From contig CAVRSD010000004.1 in NCBI GenBank assembly GCA_963723765.1, positions 124,001-188,000 of the forward strand: DNA of 64,000 nt. Reading direction: 5' to 3'. This document shows positions 34,878 through 44,167 of the stretch, one piece after another. How positions within the stretch are numbered: the stretch's first letter is position 1; the number at the start of each line of letters is the position of its first letter. Below the pieces are notes generated by a model. It had not been told where the DNA came from. It worked only from the letters and a program-made list of their open reading frames with translations, and did no database searches. The stretch comes from DATBAX01 sp963723765. GTDB lineage: Bacteria > Acidobacteriota > Terriglobia > Terriglobales > Acidobacteriaceae. The position numbers were made by a program, and so were the translations under genes.

Positions 34878-36155
34878 TTAGCAGGCGAGCTGATCGCGCC
34901 TGAGCTTCAAGCCATTCAGATTGCCCAGCACAGTGACGGCGACGGATTCCGTGCGAAAGAACTCGTTTGCCAGTTCTTGCAGTTCTTCAGTCTTTACGTT
35001 TTCGATTTTGTCGATCAGTTCGTCTAGCCCGTAGAAGCGGTCGAAATACATTTCCTGCCGCGCCAGATTGGACATTCTCGCAGTCGAAGATTCCAGGGAG
35101 AGCATCAGGCTCCCCTTCAATTGATCCTTTGAACGGCGTAATTCTTCAGCTGGAACTTCTTCTTTTTTGAGCTTGGCAAACTCGGACACCACCGACTGCA
35201 CCACCTTGGCCGCGGACGCACGCGAAGTGCCGGCATACACGGAAAGGCAGCCGGTGTCGCGATACGGATTCAGATCGCTGTAAATCGCGTAGGCAAGCCC
35301 CTGGCGTTCACGAATGTTCTGAAAGAGGCGCGAACTCATCCCTCCTCCCAGCAGCGTGTTCAGGATGTAAGAAGCATGACGCCGTTCGTGAGTAATGGGA
35401 TGCGAAGGCACGCCGATACAAATCTGCACCTGCTCCAGGGACTTCTTATTGCGCATGATGATGCGCGGCACAATCGCCGGTTTCTGGCTGTGGAAACCAT
35501 TCTTGATCGGCTTCATGTGATGGAAGTGCTTGGTCACAAGCTCAACAAACTGCTCATGCTTCAGATGTCCGGCGGCGCAAATGATCAGATTGCCGGGAGC
35601 GAAGCGCTGCTTGTAAAAGTCGAGCACCGGATCGCGCTCGAACTTCTTCACCGTATCCTTGGTGCCCAGGATCGGCCGCCCCAACGGATGATCTTTCCAG
35701 AAATTCTGGGTGAAGATTTCGTGGACAAGATAATCCGGGCTGTCTTCGTCCATCTTGATTTCTTCCAGAATCACGCCGCGTTCCCTGACAATGTCGTCAG
35801 CATTGAAATTCGGATGCAATACCAGATCGCTGAGAACATCCAAAGCGATGGGAAGATGGTCATCCAGGACTTTTACATTGAAACAAATGCACTCTTTCGC
35901 AGTGAACGCGTCCAAACCGCCGCCGATGGAGTCCACCTGCCGGGCGATCTCTTCCGCCGAACGGTGCTTCGTCCCTTTGAAAACCATGTGCTCTACAAAA
36001 TGGGAGATGCCGTTTGTGTGCTGGTCTTCGTCGCGTGATCCCGTCTTAATCCAAATACCGATCGAAACCGAACGAATGTGCTCCATCTGCTCGGTGATAA
36101 TGGTGAGCCCATTGGGCAGCACTTCGCGACGAATGTTGCGGACTTCTTCAACCAT
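34878..36155 (-). CDS. M16 family zinc peptidase (insulinase/mitochondrial-processing-peptidase type)
   Basis: 425-residue metallopeptidase. The inverted zinc motif HXXEH is present at residues 52-56 (HFVEH, in SHFVEHMVFKGT), with the downstream Glu helix ERGVILEEIKMDEDSPD near 125-140. The C-terminal half carries the second, inactive M16 domain, including the family stretch GGGMSSRLFQNIRERQGLAYAIYS near 282. The two-domain single-chain layout matches bacterial PqqL/YmxG-like M16B proteins that form clamshell homodimers. No signal peptide is seen, so it is probably cytosolic. Single gene between the MXKDX gene and the divergent rlmN. Substrate unknown. Confidence 0.9.
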   Translation of the reverse strand: MVEEVRNIRREVLPNGLTIITEQMEHIRSVSIGIWIKTGSRDEDQHTNGISHFVEHMVFKGTKHRSAEEIARQVDSIGGGLDAFTAKECICFNVKVLDDHLPIALDVLSDLVLHPNFNADDIVRERGVILEEIKMDEDSPDYLVHEIFTQNFWKDHPLGRPILGTKDTVKKFERDPVLDFYKQRFAPGNLIICAAGHLKHEQFVELVTKHFHHMKPIKNGFHSQKPAIVPRIIMRNKKSLEQVQICIGVPSHPITHERRHASYILNTLLGGGMSSRLFQNIRERQGLAYAIYSDLNPYRDTGCLSVYAGTSRASAAKVVQSVVSEFAKLKKEEVPAEELRRSKDQLKGSLMLSLESSTARMSNLARQEMYFDRFYGLDELIDKIENVKTEELQELANEFFRTESVAVTVLGNLNGLKLRRDQLAC

Positions 36156-36190
36156 GTGGATGAACCCAATTTAGGCGTGTTATAAGCTGG

Positions 36191-36236
36191 AGCGCTCGGC
36201 CTGTTAGTATTGTTACACACTGTGGCGGCGAGCGCT
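36191..36236. promoter_or_regulatory. Inverted repeat in the M16/rlmN divergent region
   Basis: AGCGCTCG at 36191-36198 is repeated inverted as CGAGCGCT at 36229-36236, and GTTAG/CTAAC at 36203-36207 and 36235-36239 add a second palindrome. It lies between two divergent genes, so it could be an operator or part of a leader hairpin. Nothing else was seen in this spacer. Confidence 0.3.
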
Positions 36237-36364
36237 AACGGACGGTAATATGCTTGTAATCAATGGTTTACGTTAGTTTTATCGGCAGCCCTGTGCCCCC
36301 GGCCTTCCGAAATTCGTTTTCTTCTCTACAATGAGAGAGCTGCGACTTTTCCTCGGCCAGAAAT

Positions 36365-37492
36365 ATGAATGTTGTCCCGTCCAAGACGTTGTTAGGCCTT
36401 ACTCTTCAAGAGCTTACAGATGTCATGCTTGAATTGGATCAGCCTTCTTATCGAGCAAAACAGTGTTTTGAAGCGCTTTATATCCAGCGGATTGATTCGA
36501 TCGAGCAGATTTCGACCCTGCCTCAGGATTTTCGCGACCGCCTGACCAATAACGGCTTTTCGGTCGGGGCAGCGAAGATCGACCAGAAATTTCTTTCGAA
36601 AGATGGGACGATTCGATACCTGATGTCGTTTGCCGACCGGCAGAGTGTGGAAACCGTCTGGATGCCGGAAGGCGACGGAGGGGAAAAGGGAGATGGCAGC
36701 GACGCCGGTGACTCAAACGAAGTCCCTCTGGAGCGCGGTTGGAGACGAGGCACGATCTGTGTTTCCAGCCAGGTCGGCTGTGCCGTGGATTGCCAGTTCT
36801 GCCTCACCGCCAAACTTGGCCTCAAGCGAAATCTCTCCGTCGGAGAAATTCTAGGACAAGTGAGTGCCGTCTTGAAAGACCAGCAGGTGCTGTATCGACA
36901 GGAGCGGGTGAACCTGGTGTTCATGGGGATGGGCGAGCCATTTCTCAACTACGACAATTTCATCCGAGCGGTCCGCTTGCTGGTGGAGGGCGTGGGCATT
37001 CCCCAATCGCGCATGACGGTGTCCACGGCTGGCATTGTGCCCCGAATTTACGATCTTGGTGCCGAAGCTGTGCGGCCGAAGTTGGCGATTTCGCTCAATG
37101 CGAGCAACGACGAATCGCGGACTCAGCTCATGCCCATTAATCGCAAGTGGAACCTGGATAAGTTGATCGCGGCCGCCCGCGAGTTTCCATTGCGTAACCG
37201 GGAGAAGATCACGTTCGAATATGTCCTGCTCGATGGAGTGAATGATTCGGCACAGAACGCGCGTGAAGTGGTTGAACTGATTCGAGGCCTCAGTGCCAAG
37301 GTCAATTTAATCGCCTTCAATCCCGGCCCGGGAATTTCGTTTGGAACGCCGGCGGAAGAACGGGTGGCCCAATTTCAAAGCATTTTGATCAACGCAGGCA
37401 TAGGGGCATTCATTCGCCGTCCTCGAGGACGGGATATTTACGCAGCCTGCGGACAACTCAAACGAACCATGGAGATGTCACTCAGTTCTTAA
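36365..37492 (+). CDS. rlmN: 23S rRNA/tRNA adenine C2-methyltransferase RlmN
   Basis: 375-residue radical SAM enzyme that methylates C2 of adenine in 23S rRNA (A2503) and some tRNAs. The [4Fe-4S] ligands are C139, C143 and C146 (VGCAVDCQFC), preceded by C132 (ICVSSQ) and with the methyl-carrying Cys at C362 (IYAACGQ). GMGEPFLNYDN and the SAM-binding STAGIVPRIYDLG are intact. An acidic, glycine-rich insert (about residues 103-122, GDGGEKGDGSDAGDSNE) just before the radical SAM core is unusual. The 3' end overlaps that of the convergent histidine kinase by 11 bases. Confidence in the function is high. Confidence 0.96.
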   Translation: MNVVPSKTLLGLTLQELTDVMLELDQPSYRAKQCFEALYIQRIDSIEQISTLPQDFRDRLTNNGFSVGAAKIDQKFLSKDGTIRYLMSFADRQSVETVWMPEGDGGEKGDGSDAGDSNEVPLERGWRRGTICVSSQVGCAVDCQFCLTAKLGLKRNLSVGEILGQVSAVLKDQQVLYRQERVNLVFMGMGEPFLNYDNFIRAVRLLVEGVGIPQSRMTVSTAGIVPRIYDLGAEAVRPKLAISLNASNDESRTQLMPINRKWNLDKLIAAAREFPLRNREKITFEYVLLDGVNDSAQNAREVVELIRGLSAKVNLIAFNPGPGISFGTPAEERVAQFQSILINAGIGAFIRRPRGRDIYAACGQLKRTMEMSLSS

Positions 37493-39278
37493 CGGCCGAT
37501 ACCAGCGTGTGTGGATTTGCCAGCAAGAGTTGTTGCAGGGGAAGTGTTCCGGAGATTGGTAGGTCAATCCGGAAGACAGCCCCGCCTTCGGGCCGGTTTT
37601 CACACATAAGCTTGCCGCCATGTTCTTGAATAATGCCATAGCAGGCACTCAAGCCGAGTCCGGTTCCGTGTCCCACCGGCTTGGTTGTGTAGAAGGGATC
37701 GAAAACACGCTCCGGTTCCGTCATCCCGGGACCATTGTCCCAAAATTCCAGAAACACGTGATCGGCCTTCTCCCGCGTACTCACGGTAAGCATTCCACCC
37801 TTCGTCGCCATGGCATATAGGGCATTGTTGGTGATATGGAGACAAACCTGGAGAAGCTGGTTTGAGTCCCCCAGGATTCTGGGCAAATTTACAGCCAGAT
37901 CGGTCCGAACCTGGATGCTGCCGGAACGTAGCTGCGGTTGCGAGAGCTTGACTGCCGTACTTGCCAGCGCATTCAGATCCAGCAGGGTCTTTTCCACCGG
38001 GACTTGCTTGGCAAAACTGAGAAGGCTGGAAACCAGGGCTTTCGTCCGCCGCACCTGCAGGGCAATTTTCTCCGCCAAAGCTCTTTGTTCCACATTAAGA
38101 GGAGTTTCGGTGAGCAGTTCGGAATAGCCGAGCATGGCGGTTAATGGATTGTTCAGTTCGTGAGCAGCGCCGCCCACCAGTTGTCCGAGCGACGCCAATT
38201 TTTCGGATTGCACAAGTTGGACCTGAAGCCGCCGTAGGTTCTCGAATGATTCTTCGGAGGCACGCAAAAGACCGATTAATTCCCGGTCAAGCAGATGCTG
38301 TTTGCGAAAAACCATTGCTCCCATCACAAGTATGCAACACAGAGTGAGGACCAGACGGAAAGTGCGCACGTTTGAGGGCGCATTGGAATCGAAAATGGAC
38401 GACACGGCAAAAAGTGGTAGAGAAAAGATCGCAACCATGCCAAGACGCGTAACCCATGCGCCTCGGCTAACCGAACTGCGCGCTGGCTGTTGTTTGAGAG
38501 AGAGACTAAATGCCATCACTCCCACGACAGTGAACCATGCCATGGAAGCGGCCAGAGGAAGATCATACAAACTTCCAGAAAAATAGACGTGTTTTTCAAT
38601 GGCCCAATTGGCGAGGTAAGAACTCAGCGCGTAAGTCAGGCTGGCGCCTAAGCAATGGGCGTATACAGTACGCCAGGCTCCGACGCTTCTCCACCAAACC
38701 AGACCCAGCCCGACGAGAAAGGCGACCTTCTCGGCAAGATAAAGAGCATTCAGGTTTTGGGCATAGTTCGATTCGTTGTAATGCACGTACTGCCAGGGGA
38801 TTACCGCAAAAAGGTAAAGATAGAGCCACCACACAATCAGCAATGCGAAATCCAACGATCCCAAACGAATGGTTCGATCGTCCTGTTCTATTTGTGGCTG
38901 CAGGGCAAGCGCCGCCATCATGGGAACAATGTGAAGAATAAGGACGATGTCCCCCACAAACGGTTCGGGTACGTCTTGCCGCAGGACGACTTCAATGTAA
39001 GTCCATAGCAGCTGGTAGGCAAGCCAGAATGTGAGTCCGAGCGTTATGAGTACCCAGAACAAACGAGTTCTTCCTCGGGTTGCGATCACATTGGGTAGAA
39101 ATGAAAGAGTTCCGGAAAGAAGCAAGATGCACTGGGTTAAGTCGCTGCAAACCACCAGGGTAAAGCTCTGACGCAGAAATGCAGAGGCCACAGCCTGGGC
39201 AAATACCAGACCAATAGCCGCGCAGATCCATAACTTTGAGCGCTGAGACATAAATGTGGCGTGACCCATTCTAGACAT
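37482..39278 (-). CDS. Membrane-bound sensor histidine kinase
   Basis: 598-residue kinase. The N-terminal 340 residues contain about nine hydrophobic segments forming an integral-membrane sensor that I do not assign to a named family. A coiled linker (LLDRELIGLLRASEESFENLRRLQ) leads to the HisKA domain with the phosphoacceptor His in GAAHELNNPLTAMLGY, then the ATPase domain with N-box NNALYAMA, DNGPGM (G1) and GTGLGLSACYG (G2). This His-kinase layout resembles NtrB/two-component kinases with a membrane sensor. No response regulator lies beside it. ATG 39278 was used; ATGs at 39269 and 39251 are equally possible. Confidence 0.87.
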   Translation of the reverse strand: MSRMGHATFMSQRSKLWICAAIGLVFAQAVASAFLRQSFTLVVCSDLTQCILLLSGTLSFLPNVIATRGRTRLFWVLITLGLTFWLAYQLLWTYIEVVLRQDVPEPFVGDIVLILHIVPMMAALALQPQIEQDDRTIRLGSLDFALLIVWWLYLYLFAVIPWQYVHYNESNYAQNLNALYLAEKVAFLVGLGLVWWRSVGAWRTVYAHCLGASLTYALSSYLANWAIEKHVYFSGSLYDLPLAASMAWFTVVGVMAFSLSLKQQPARSSVSRGAWVTRLGMVAIFSLPLFAVSSIFDSNAPSNVRTFRLVLTLCCILVMGAMVFRKQHLLDRELIGLLRASEESFENLRRLQVQLVQSEKLASLGQLVGGAAHELNNPLTAMLGYSELLTETPLNVEQRALAEKIALQVRRTKALVSSLLSFAKQVPVEKTLLDLNALASTAVKLSQPQLRSGSIQVRTDLAVNLPRILGDSNQLLQVCLHITNNALYAMATKGGMLTVSTREKADHVFLEFWDNGPGMTEPERVFDPFYTTKPVGHGTGLGLSACYGIIQEHGGKLMCENRPEGGAVFRIDLPISGTLPLQQLLLANPHTLVSAVKN

Positions 39279-39452
39279 TAGACATGCGTGGGGAACGTTA
39301 CTTCAGTAATGTCTAGCAATAGAGCAGAAACTGGAAACTATAGACTTGTTCTTTTCCCTGATCGTTTGGCAAGGGGAAAGGAAGTTCCCCTTGCTCTTAT
39401 TTCTTGGGGCCAATACTATCTGTGAGATAACTCCTGCTTTGCGGTCATTCGA

Positions 39453-41289
39453 TTGAACTTCCGAGCCCTTCGACATCGTTTTCTTTGGCGACTGCGGGCC
39501 CCTCTGGGGCCAGGTGAAATTCGCCGCATTGAGCGATGGCTGGCCACTGCCCGGGTTTTTCTCGCTATTTCCGCCCTGGTTGCGATCTTGATGGATCCGG
39601 GTGAAATCCGTTATTCACTTTGGGCGTTTGCGTTGTTGGCTTTTTACATCGCGCAAGGCGTGATTATCATTCTTTTTCTGCAGTGGCGGCAGGAATCGAC
39701 GGCATCTTTCCGATTACTGGTTCATAGCACGGACGTCATTTGGCCGACGCTGATCCTGATCTTTATTACCGGCCAGGGCAACGCCTTCTTCCTCTTTTTT
39801 GTTTTCGTGTTGGCGGCTGCCGCTTATCGCTGGGGCCTGTGGGAGACCGTGGGAACAGCGGCGGCTTCCGTCCTGCTGCTCTGGATTGAAAGTGTTGCAG
39901 TTCGTCTTGGCTTGCTGGTCTGGATCGACCGTCTATTCCAGTCCCATCATTTGCAGTTGTTGAACAAGAATGTCACCGACTTCGAGCCCAAACATCTTTT
40001 CATGCGCTCGATCTATCTTCTGGTCATGGGTCTGCTGCTGGGATACCTGGCGGAGCAGCAGAAACAATTGCGCGCCGAAAAAGCGGTGGTCGCGCGGATT
40101 ATTGGGAAAGCCCGGGTGGAAGCAGGTTTGGCGGGGACACTACAGGAAATCGCTAATGAGTTGTTATCCACCTACGGCGCCAAGCTGGCTTTGATTGCCT
40201 CCCAGGAAGCGAATAGCCAGCATGTGTTTGTTGGAGAGGCCCGTAATCCCGGTGAAGGTCCATCTATCTTCCGCTGGTTGGATTCCGCTGCTTCTGATCG
40301 TGATACCTACATGTACGACTGTCCGGCAACGACTTGCTATGCCTGGCGAACCGACGCCAACAAAACCGAACGCTTTTCGATTCTCGGGCTGGATGAGGAA
40401 GGTGTAAAGATTCGGAATATTAATCCAATATTCCTCGAACGTCTTGCCCATCGTTATGAATTTCGACGGGTAATGGCAGTCTCTTTTCTTTTTGGACGCG
40501 AGTGGTCGGGACGCATCTTTCTACTGGACCCCTCATTGGCAGGCGACCGCGAAGAGGAACTGCGCTTCTTCCAGGAACTGGTACGCCAAGTCGGGCCCGC
40601 GGTTTACAACGTGTATTTGTTGAGCCGTTTGCGCAGACGGGCTGAAGCCATGGAACGCGCTCGCTTCGCGCGTGAATTGCATGACGGCGCGGTGCAATCA
40701 CTGATTGCAGTGGAAATGCAAGTGGATGTACTCCGGCGCCAGTCGACCAAAGATTCCACGTCGGTCACCAACGAGCTCGGCCGCATCCAGGGGCTGCTTG
40801 CGCGAGGAAGTCCTCAAGCTGCGTGAATTGATGCAGCAGATGAAATCTTTGGACGTCGACTCACGAAAGCTCCTGAGCTTCATTAGTGACACCGTGGAAA
40901 GATTTCAGCGGGAAACTGGAATCTTCGCGCGTTTCTTTTCCGGACTGGCCGAGCTGAACATGCCACGGCCCGTGTGCCGCGAACTGGCCCGGATTATTCA
41001 AGAGGCATTGGTCAATGTTCGCAAACACAGCCGTGCGAAACAGGTGCTGGTGCGTTTGAATGCCAGCAACGGCCGCTGGAACCTGACCATCGAAGATGAC
41101 GGTTCTGGATTTCCGTTTTCCGGCCGCCTTTCCCACTCCGAACTGGATATACTCGGCAAGGGGCCAGTGGTCATCGGGGAACGTGTCCGTTTGATTGAAG
41201 GCGAACTCACGATAGAATCGAGTCCCGGTCAGGGCTCGCGTATCGAGATCAGCGTCCCGCAGCAACCGGAAATAGTTTATGGACAGTAA
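39453..41289 (+). CDS. NarL-system sensor histidine kinase (HisKA_3), frameshifted
   Basis: Kinase of about 611 residues when one extra base near 40800 is removed. Residues 1-210 contain about six hydrophobic segments; a GAF-like sensor domain follows (about 215-385, with ANELLSTYGAKLALIASQE and RVMAVSFLFGREWSGRIF). The HisKA_3 phosphoacceptor is in FARELHDGAVQSLIAVEMQ (His near 410). The HATPase part, in the next frame, has IIQEALVNVRKHSRAKQVLV and a G-box DDGSGFPF. The first frame stops at 40826 right after QGLLA, and the second resumes at REEVLKLREL. Start is TTG 39453. It is directly coupled to the response regulator by overlap, so they form a pair. Confidence 0.85.
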
Positions 41290-41968
41290 GAAATCACAAC
41301 CCGTACGAATCGTGATCGCAGATGACCATCCTATTTTCCGGGATGGTCTGCGGCGATTGTTGGAATCAGAGCCTGACTTGAAGGTGATCGGCGAAGCCAG
41401 CGACGGCGCCGAAGCGGTCAAACTCGCCGGTCAACTGAAGCCCGAAATTCTTCTTTTGGACCTGGCCATGCCCAAACACCCGGGACTGGAAGCATTGCGC
41501 GAAATGAGTTCCGGCTCAGGCCCAACCTCGGTGCGGGTCATTCTGCTTACAGCCGCCGCCGAGAAGAACCAGATTGTCGAAGCATTGCAACTGGGGGCCC
41601 GGGGAGTGGTGTTAAAAGATTCCGCCACCCAGTTGCTGTTGAAGGCCATTCACGCAGTAATGGCGGGAGAATACTGGGTGGGCCGGGAAAGCGTTCACAA
41701 CCTGGTGCAGTATCTGCGAAACCTGGTGCAGTCTTCCGGAGAAGAGGCGCGGCAGAGAAAATTTGGACTGACCCCGCGAGAGTTGGAAATTGTCGCGGCC
41801 GTGGTGGCGGGTTATTCCAACAAAGAGATTGCTGAGTACTTCAAAATTAGCGAGGATACGGTCAAGCACCACCTGAGCAACATTTTCGACAAGCTTGGGG
41901 TTTCCACCCGTCTGGAACTGGCACTTTTCGCGGTCAATCAGTCTTTGCCGCTGAAGCAGATTGTCTGA
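41279..41968 (+). CDS. NarL/LuxR-family response regulator
   Basis: 229-residue transcription factor. The receiver domain (1-125) has the acidic pocket IADDHPIFRDG (D15, D16), the phosphoacceptor D61 in LLLDLAMP, and the conserved Lys near 112 (VLKDSAT). A LuxR-type helix-turn-helix fills residues about 158-220 (LTPRELEIVAAVVAGYSNKEIAEYF, TVKHHLSNIFDKLGV). It overlaps the 3' end of the sensor kinase by 11 bases, so the two are co-translated. It is followed by two hairpins and a Flp-type pilin gene, which are candidate targets. The signal sensed is unknown. Confidence 0.93.
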   Translation: MDSKKSQPVRIVIADDHPIFRDGLRRLLESEPDLKVIGEASDGAEAVKLAGQLKPEILLLDLAMPKHPGLEALREMSSGSGPTSVRVILLTAAAEKNQIVEALQLGARGVVLKDSATQLLLKAIHAVMAGEYWVGRESVHNLVQYLRNLVQSSGEEARQRKFGLTPRELEIVAAVVAGYSNKEIAEYFKISEDTVKHHLSNIFDKLGVSTRLELALFAVNQSLPLKQIV

Positions 41969-41970
41969 TC

Positions 41971-42023
41971 GATATAGCACTTTCGTGCTATATCAGGACA
42001 CAAGCGGGCTATTGTCCCGCTTG
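41971..42023 (+). promoter_or_regulatory. Two tandem hairpins between the response regulator and the pilin gene
   Basis: A perfect 10-bp stem GATATAGCAC/GTGCTATATC with a TTTC loop (41971-41994) is followed at 42001-42023 by an 8-bp stem CAAGCGGG/CCCGCTTG with a 7-base loop. Neither is followed by a T-run. They could end the regulator transcript, stabilise its 3' end, or be regulator-binding dyads. No gene lies in this stretch before 42150. Confidence 0.55.
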
Positions 42024-42149
42024 CCACGCACAAAATACTATGTACACTTAGAGTTAATAACTCAGGGAAAGCCTTCGCTAATTACCAGCGTAGGAATGAG
42101 TTTGTTCTCATAAAGTAGTGAGCGTAAGAGCTCTCAAGGAGGAAAGTTC

Positions 42150-42317
42150 GTGACTAGTTTTCTAAAGCAACTCTGGTCAGATGAGCGTGGACAGGACATC
42201 GCCGAATATGCGGTCATGCTGGCGGTGATTTTGGTGATCGTCGTAGGCACCGTCCGGTTGATTGGCAGCAATGCGAATAACGTGTTTTCGGCTGTATCAA
42301 GCTCGATCTCTAACTGA
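42150..42317 (+). CDS. Flp-type pilin (class IVb prepilin-like)
   Basis: 55-residue protein recognisable as a Flp/Fap-like pilin. A short leader (MTSFLKQLWSDERGQ) precedes DIAEYAVMLAVILVIVVGTV, with the Gly-Gln cleavage-type junction and the Glu and Tyr in the first turn of the hydrophobic helix that mark Flp pilins. The tail is short (LIGSNANNVFSAVSSSISN). Start GTG 42150 has a strong ribosome-binding site, AAGGAGG, at 42136-42142. No tad/cpa assembly gene is present in the window, so assembly genes must be elsewhere or the pilin is orphaned. Confidence 0.82.
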   Translation: MTSFLKQLWSDERGQDIAEYAVMLAVILVIVVGTVRLIGSNANNVFSAVSSSISN

Positions 42318-42435
42318 TAAAAGAGCGTCGCGGCTGTTACGCACGATAACTTCGCAAGTCGTGTGCATTCGCACCACTCCCCTTATTTTTACTCCTTGAT
42401 TCCCGCCAGGGGATTTCTTCGCCTTTTTCTCCGAC

Positions 42436-44142
42436 CTATTTGACGGGGGTGGTAAGAGCCACCTTCTCTGCGCCTGGATTGGGGAATCGGGTCAAAAATG
42501 GGAAGAAGGGTGTCACTTCAAACGGCATCTTTTCATCAGACGAAGTGAGGGCCAAGGGCTTCGTCTTTAACAGTTCTACCCGATTGCTCCAGGGATCCAG
42601 TTTGACTCGGCCTCCCAAAGGCAGTGCGGCAATCTGGTCTGGTTTCGCACTCAGATTGGGAGCAGAGCTTAGAAGAGTGGACATCCGCAGGGAATTTCCG
42701 CTTGCGATGCCATTGCCCATGTGAGGGCGGATTAAACTCTTGAGCTCGGGAGCTTCCAGTTGCAATGCCTTTAAGAACAGGCCGGCGGTTGCCAGCTTGT
42801 CCTTGTAAGGAGAATTGGTGAGCAACTCTACCGCTTTCTTGTCGGCTGCATCTTCGTCACCGGGATCGCGCGTGAAATCCAGACGCTCAAAGGTATCTTC
42901 GTCAGGAAAGAACATGCGGTCATTGAACGCGAACTTGGTATCTAGACGATGTCCCAGCACAATATGGCCAAGTTCGTGGGCCAATACCATGGCCAGCGAA
43001 GCTTCATCAGGCAGCACATCCAACAGGCCCCGACTGATCACGATGGTGTGACCAATAGTGAATGATTCCAGCGGCGAGGTCAGGAGTACGCGCGTCCGGA
43101 CCGGTGGATCAATGTTCAGGTTGTTGGTTACGATTAGATTGTTGACCACCGTCTCCAATACCTTGTCGACGTCGCCCTCGGGTGCGAGCAGGCCGATTTT
43201 CTGCAGCCGTTCGACCGCGTTGTCTTCCGCTTCGCGCTGCCAACGCCGTTCGCTCTCCACCGGCGAGGCGTCCTGGACTGCGTCACTCTGATCATGTACG
43301 GTGTCTGGCGAATCTACCGATATCTCGGTAAATTCCTGATTGTGGGACATGGCTTGCAGATCGTAACCCCAGAGCCGGGTCTGCGCTTTGAAATGAAATT
43401 TCTGGCCGGCGCGGGAAATCTTGTCAGATTCTTCGCTGTAAATGTAGGCTGGCAACCAGATTCCCGGACGCATATTTAACCGCCACGAATCGAAATGCAG
43501 GTAGTTGCTGTTGGGATGGTCTGGACCATAAGTGCCATTAAATCGCACGATGTTATAGTCTTGATCTTCCACCCAGATCCTGCCCAGAAATCGGACGCGA
43601 CCGTTTTTGCCCTTTGGCTGTACATCAATCACCAGGCAGCGAACTTCCCCCAGGAACTCACGGCGCACGAACGAAAAGTCATAGTCTTTGCGCTGAAAAT
43701 CTGAATCCAGCACAACCATCTGCGCAAAGCCCATGGGCAGAAATTTCATGCCATAAATGCTGGTGAGACTGGATAAGAAGCGGCGTCCGAATCCTGACTG
43801 GCTCTTGAATATCCGGTCTTCCGCGCCGTTCGACATATCGATTCGGCCCAGGAAATATTGGTCGCTGGCGGGAACTACCTTGCCATCTTCGGCTTTGAGA
43901 TTTTGGATGTAGGTTTCGACCAGGGGATGAAGATGGCGCATTTGCGCCATGAAAAAATGCTCGCGTTCCACAACCTTATCGATCGTGTCATTAAACGATA
44001 GAGTGCTCGCCGTGGGCGGATTAGATTGCGGTGAGGCGGGTGCCGGATTCGGCGGCACTGTATTCGCATCCTGCGCGACAACCAACAGAGACGACAAAGC
44101 AATTAGTAAAAAGCACAGAAATGAGGTCCTGAAATTACGCAT
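42436..44142 (-). CDS. M48 family metallopeptidase with N-terminal outer-membrane-type domain
   Basis: 568-residue secreted protein. A signal peptide (RTSFLCFLLIALSSLLVVAQ) precedes a region of about 300 residues rich in beta-strand patterns (FLGEVRCLVIDVQPKGKNG, RFLGRIWVEDQDYNIVRFNGTY, WLPAYIYSEESD) that resembles outer-membrane lipoprotein-carrier-type sheets. The peptidase core carries the zinc motif HELGH at 389-393 (VLAHELGHIVLGH) and a downstream Glu region (GDEDAADKKAV). It likely acts in the periplasm on envelope proteins. ATG 44142 is chosen because the signal peptide starts there and AAGGAAC lies just upstream. It sits 25 bases after the TonB-type gene on the same strand. Confidence 0.87.
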   Translation of the reverse strand: MRNFRTSFLCFLLIALSSLLVVAQDANTVPPNPAPASPQSNPPTASTLSFNDTIDKVVEREHFFMAQMRHLHPLVETYIQNLKAEDGKVVPASDQYFLGRIDMSNGAEDRIFKSQSGFGRRFLSSLTSIYGMKFLPMGFAQMVVLDSDFQRKDYDFSFVRREFLGEVRCLVIDVQPKGKNGRVRFLGRIWVEDQDYNIVRFNGTYGPDHPNSNYLHFDSWRLNMRPGIWLPAYIYSEESDKISRAGQKFHFKAQTRLWGYDLQAMSHNQEFTEISVDSPDTVHDQSDAVQDASPVESERRWQREAEDNAVERLQKIGLLAPEGDVDKVLETVVNNLIVTNNLNIDPPVRTRVLLTSPLESFTIGHTIVISRGLLDVLPDEASLAMVLAHELGHIVLGHRLDTKFAFNDRMFFPDEDTFERLDFTRDPGDEDAADKKAVELLTNSPYKDKLATAGLFLKALQLEAPELKSLIRPHMGNGIASGNSLRMSTLLSSAPNLSAKPDQIAALPLGGRVKLDPWSNRVELLKTKPLALTSSDEKMPFEVTPFFPFLTRFPNPGAEKVALTTPVK

Positions 44143-44167
44143 AAGTTCCTTTGTGAAGCTTGTTGCT

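Noticed and set aside
35376..36038. 220-residue open frame antisense to the M16 peptidase
   Set aside because: The opposite strand carries the complete HXXEH peptidase; the frame has no recognisable motif and no ribosome-binding site.
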